This document shows, in pieces, positions 63,175 through 64,000 of a stretch of 64,000 nt of DNA. Position 1 is the stretch's first letter, and every line of letters starts with the position of its first letter. Source of the DNA: Bacillus sp. V2I10 (GTDB lineage: Bacteria > Bacillota > Bacilli > Bacillales > Bacillaceae); NCBI RefSeq assembly GCF_030817055.1, contig NZ_JAUSYV010000001.1, positions 2,442,001-2,506,000 on the forward strand. Direction: 5' to 3'. A program made the position numbers and the translations under genes. The notes under the pieces were generated by a model, which had not been told where the DNA came from, made no database searches, and worked only from the letters and a program-made list of their open reading frames with translations.

Positions 63175-64000
63175 ATGAATAAACAGGTAAACCAAAATTC
63201 GTTTATGCGTACCATTATTTTAGTCTCTACATTTGGTGGACTTCTATTTGGATACGACACTGGCGTCATCAACGGTGCTTTGCCTTATATGTCTGAAGGA
63301 GATCAGCTCAACCTCAATTCATTCACTCAAGGTTTCGTTACGAGTTCGCTTCTTTTTGGAGCCGCATTCGGTGCAGTGCTCGGCGGCCGCCTATCCGATT
63401 ACAATGGCCGCCGCAAAAACATTCTTTATCTTGCAGTGCTGTTCTTCTTAGCCACACTTGGATGTACCCTTGCTCCGAACGTTACTGTTATGGTAATCTG
63501 CCGTTTCCTGCTGGGACTTGCTGTAGGAGGTGCGTCTGTAACGGTTCCAACCTATTTAGCGGAAATGTCACCTGCGGAGAGCAGGGGCAGAATGGTTACC
63601 CAAAACGAACTGATGATTGTTACTGGACAACTATTGGCCTTCATCTTCAACGCCATCATTGGTAATACAATGGGTGACAGCTCGCATGTTTGGCGATACA
63701 TGCTGAGTATCGCGGCACTTCCGGCAGTTTTCCTGTTCTTTGGCATGATTAGAGTACCGGAGAGCCCGCGCTGGCTTGTATCAAAAGGGAAAAATGGGGA
63801 TGCGCTGCGTGTCCTCTGTCAGATTCGAAATGAGAAGCGGGCTAAATTAGAACTAAGCGAAATTGAGAAAGCTTTCACGGAAGAGTCTGGGATTAAGAAA
63901 GCAACTTATAAGGATCTGGCTGTACCATGGGTACGCCGCATCGTATTTCTCGGGATTGGAATTGCCATTGTGCAGCAAATTACGGGTGTCAACTCGATTA
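63175..64000 (+). CDS. iolT: major myo-inositol transporter IolT (5' part, cut by window end)
   Basis: The first 275 residues of a sugar-porter MFS protein; no stop before the window ends. MNKQVNQNSFMRTIILVSTFGGLLFGYDTGVINGALPYM and onwards is nearly the same as B. subtilis IolT, including GGRLSDYNGRRKN, PTYLAEMSPAESRGRMV, RVPESPRWLV and IVQQITGVNSI. It imports myo-inositol with protons. AGCGAGGAGAAAT site upstream, 22 bp after iolE. iolG is not in the window. Confidence 0.95.
   Translation, partial: MNKQVNQNSFMRTIILVSTFGGLLFGYDTGVINGALPYMSEGDQLNLNSFTQGFVTSSLLFGAAFGAVLGGRLSDYNGRRKNILYLAVLFFLATLGCTLAPNVTVMVICRFLLGLAVGGASVTVPTYLAEMSPAESRGRMVTQNELMIVTGQLLAFIFNAIIGNTMGDSSHVWRYMLSIAALPAVFLFFGMIRVPESPRWLVSKGKNGDALRVLCQIRNEKRAKLELSEIEKAFTEESGIKKATYKDLAVPWVRRIVFLGIGIAIVQQITGVNSI

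Overview
The window is a chromosomal segment of a low-GC, spore-forming member of the Bacillaceae (Bacillus/Metabacillus/Peribacillus-like; species not determinable by eye). Support: a gerA-type spore germination operon, a citA/citR pair and an iol operon resembling those of B. subtilis, strong AGGAGG ribosome binding sites, an M-box riboswitch, and classic sigma-A and sigma-54 promoters. No rRNA, tRNA or CRISPR array was seen.

Layout. 1-10.5 kb is accessory: selO, a divergent EamA exporter/MocR regulator pair, a complete IS110-family (IS1111-like) element with a structured non-coding end, a streptogramin B lyase gene (vgb) behind an attenuator-like leader, a P-loop kinase-like gene and a GNAT acetyltransferase. 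10.5-17.2 kb carries a GntR(FCD) regulator divergent from a GlcD-type FAD oxidase plus BASS transporter, then citA/citR and a stand-alone murG paralogue. 17.4-28.2 kb is the most interesting part: a PrpR-like sigma-54 activator followed by a canonical -24/-12 promoter and a tightly packed nine-gene operon. It encodes a beta-decarboxylating malate/tartrate-type dehydrogenase, an aldehyde dehydrogenase, an SDR, a complete dedicated ECF transporter, a NylC/DmpA-type self-processing amidase and an M20 hydrolase. Together these match the classical biochemical route for pantothenate degradation (pantothenate to pantoate + beta-alanine, then aldopantoate, dimethylmalate and 2-ketoisovalerate); I propose that as its job, by inference.

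28.4-32.1 kb is a germination operon whose B subunit is frameshifted. 32.3-44.6 kb is mixed: DUF3243, a 52-bp tandem repeat array, GNAT, a frameshifted YcdB-like gene, a cREC protein, a methyltransferase, an ArsR regulator with a frameshifted MFS gene, secreted alkaline phosphatase, a DUF4352 lipoprotein and brnQ. 44.7-48.1 kb is an OpuB/OpuC-type osmoprotectant ABC transporter. 48.3-52.6 kb is an omega-amino-acid aminotransferase plus sodium:solute symporter behind a perfect sigma-54 promoter, with its sigma-54 activator upstream. 52.7-54.2 kb is corA preceded by an M-box Mg2+ riboswitch.

54.9-64.0 kb is a myo-inositol catabolic locus (iolA, B, C, D, E and the 5' part of iolT, cut by the window end), headed by a LacI-family regulator and two near-identical palindromic operators instead of the DeoR-type IolR known from B. 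subtilis. Several genes carry single-base frameshifts (gerAB-like, MFS, YcdB-like), which could be real decay or assembly error.
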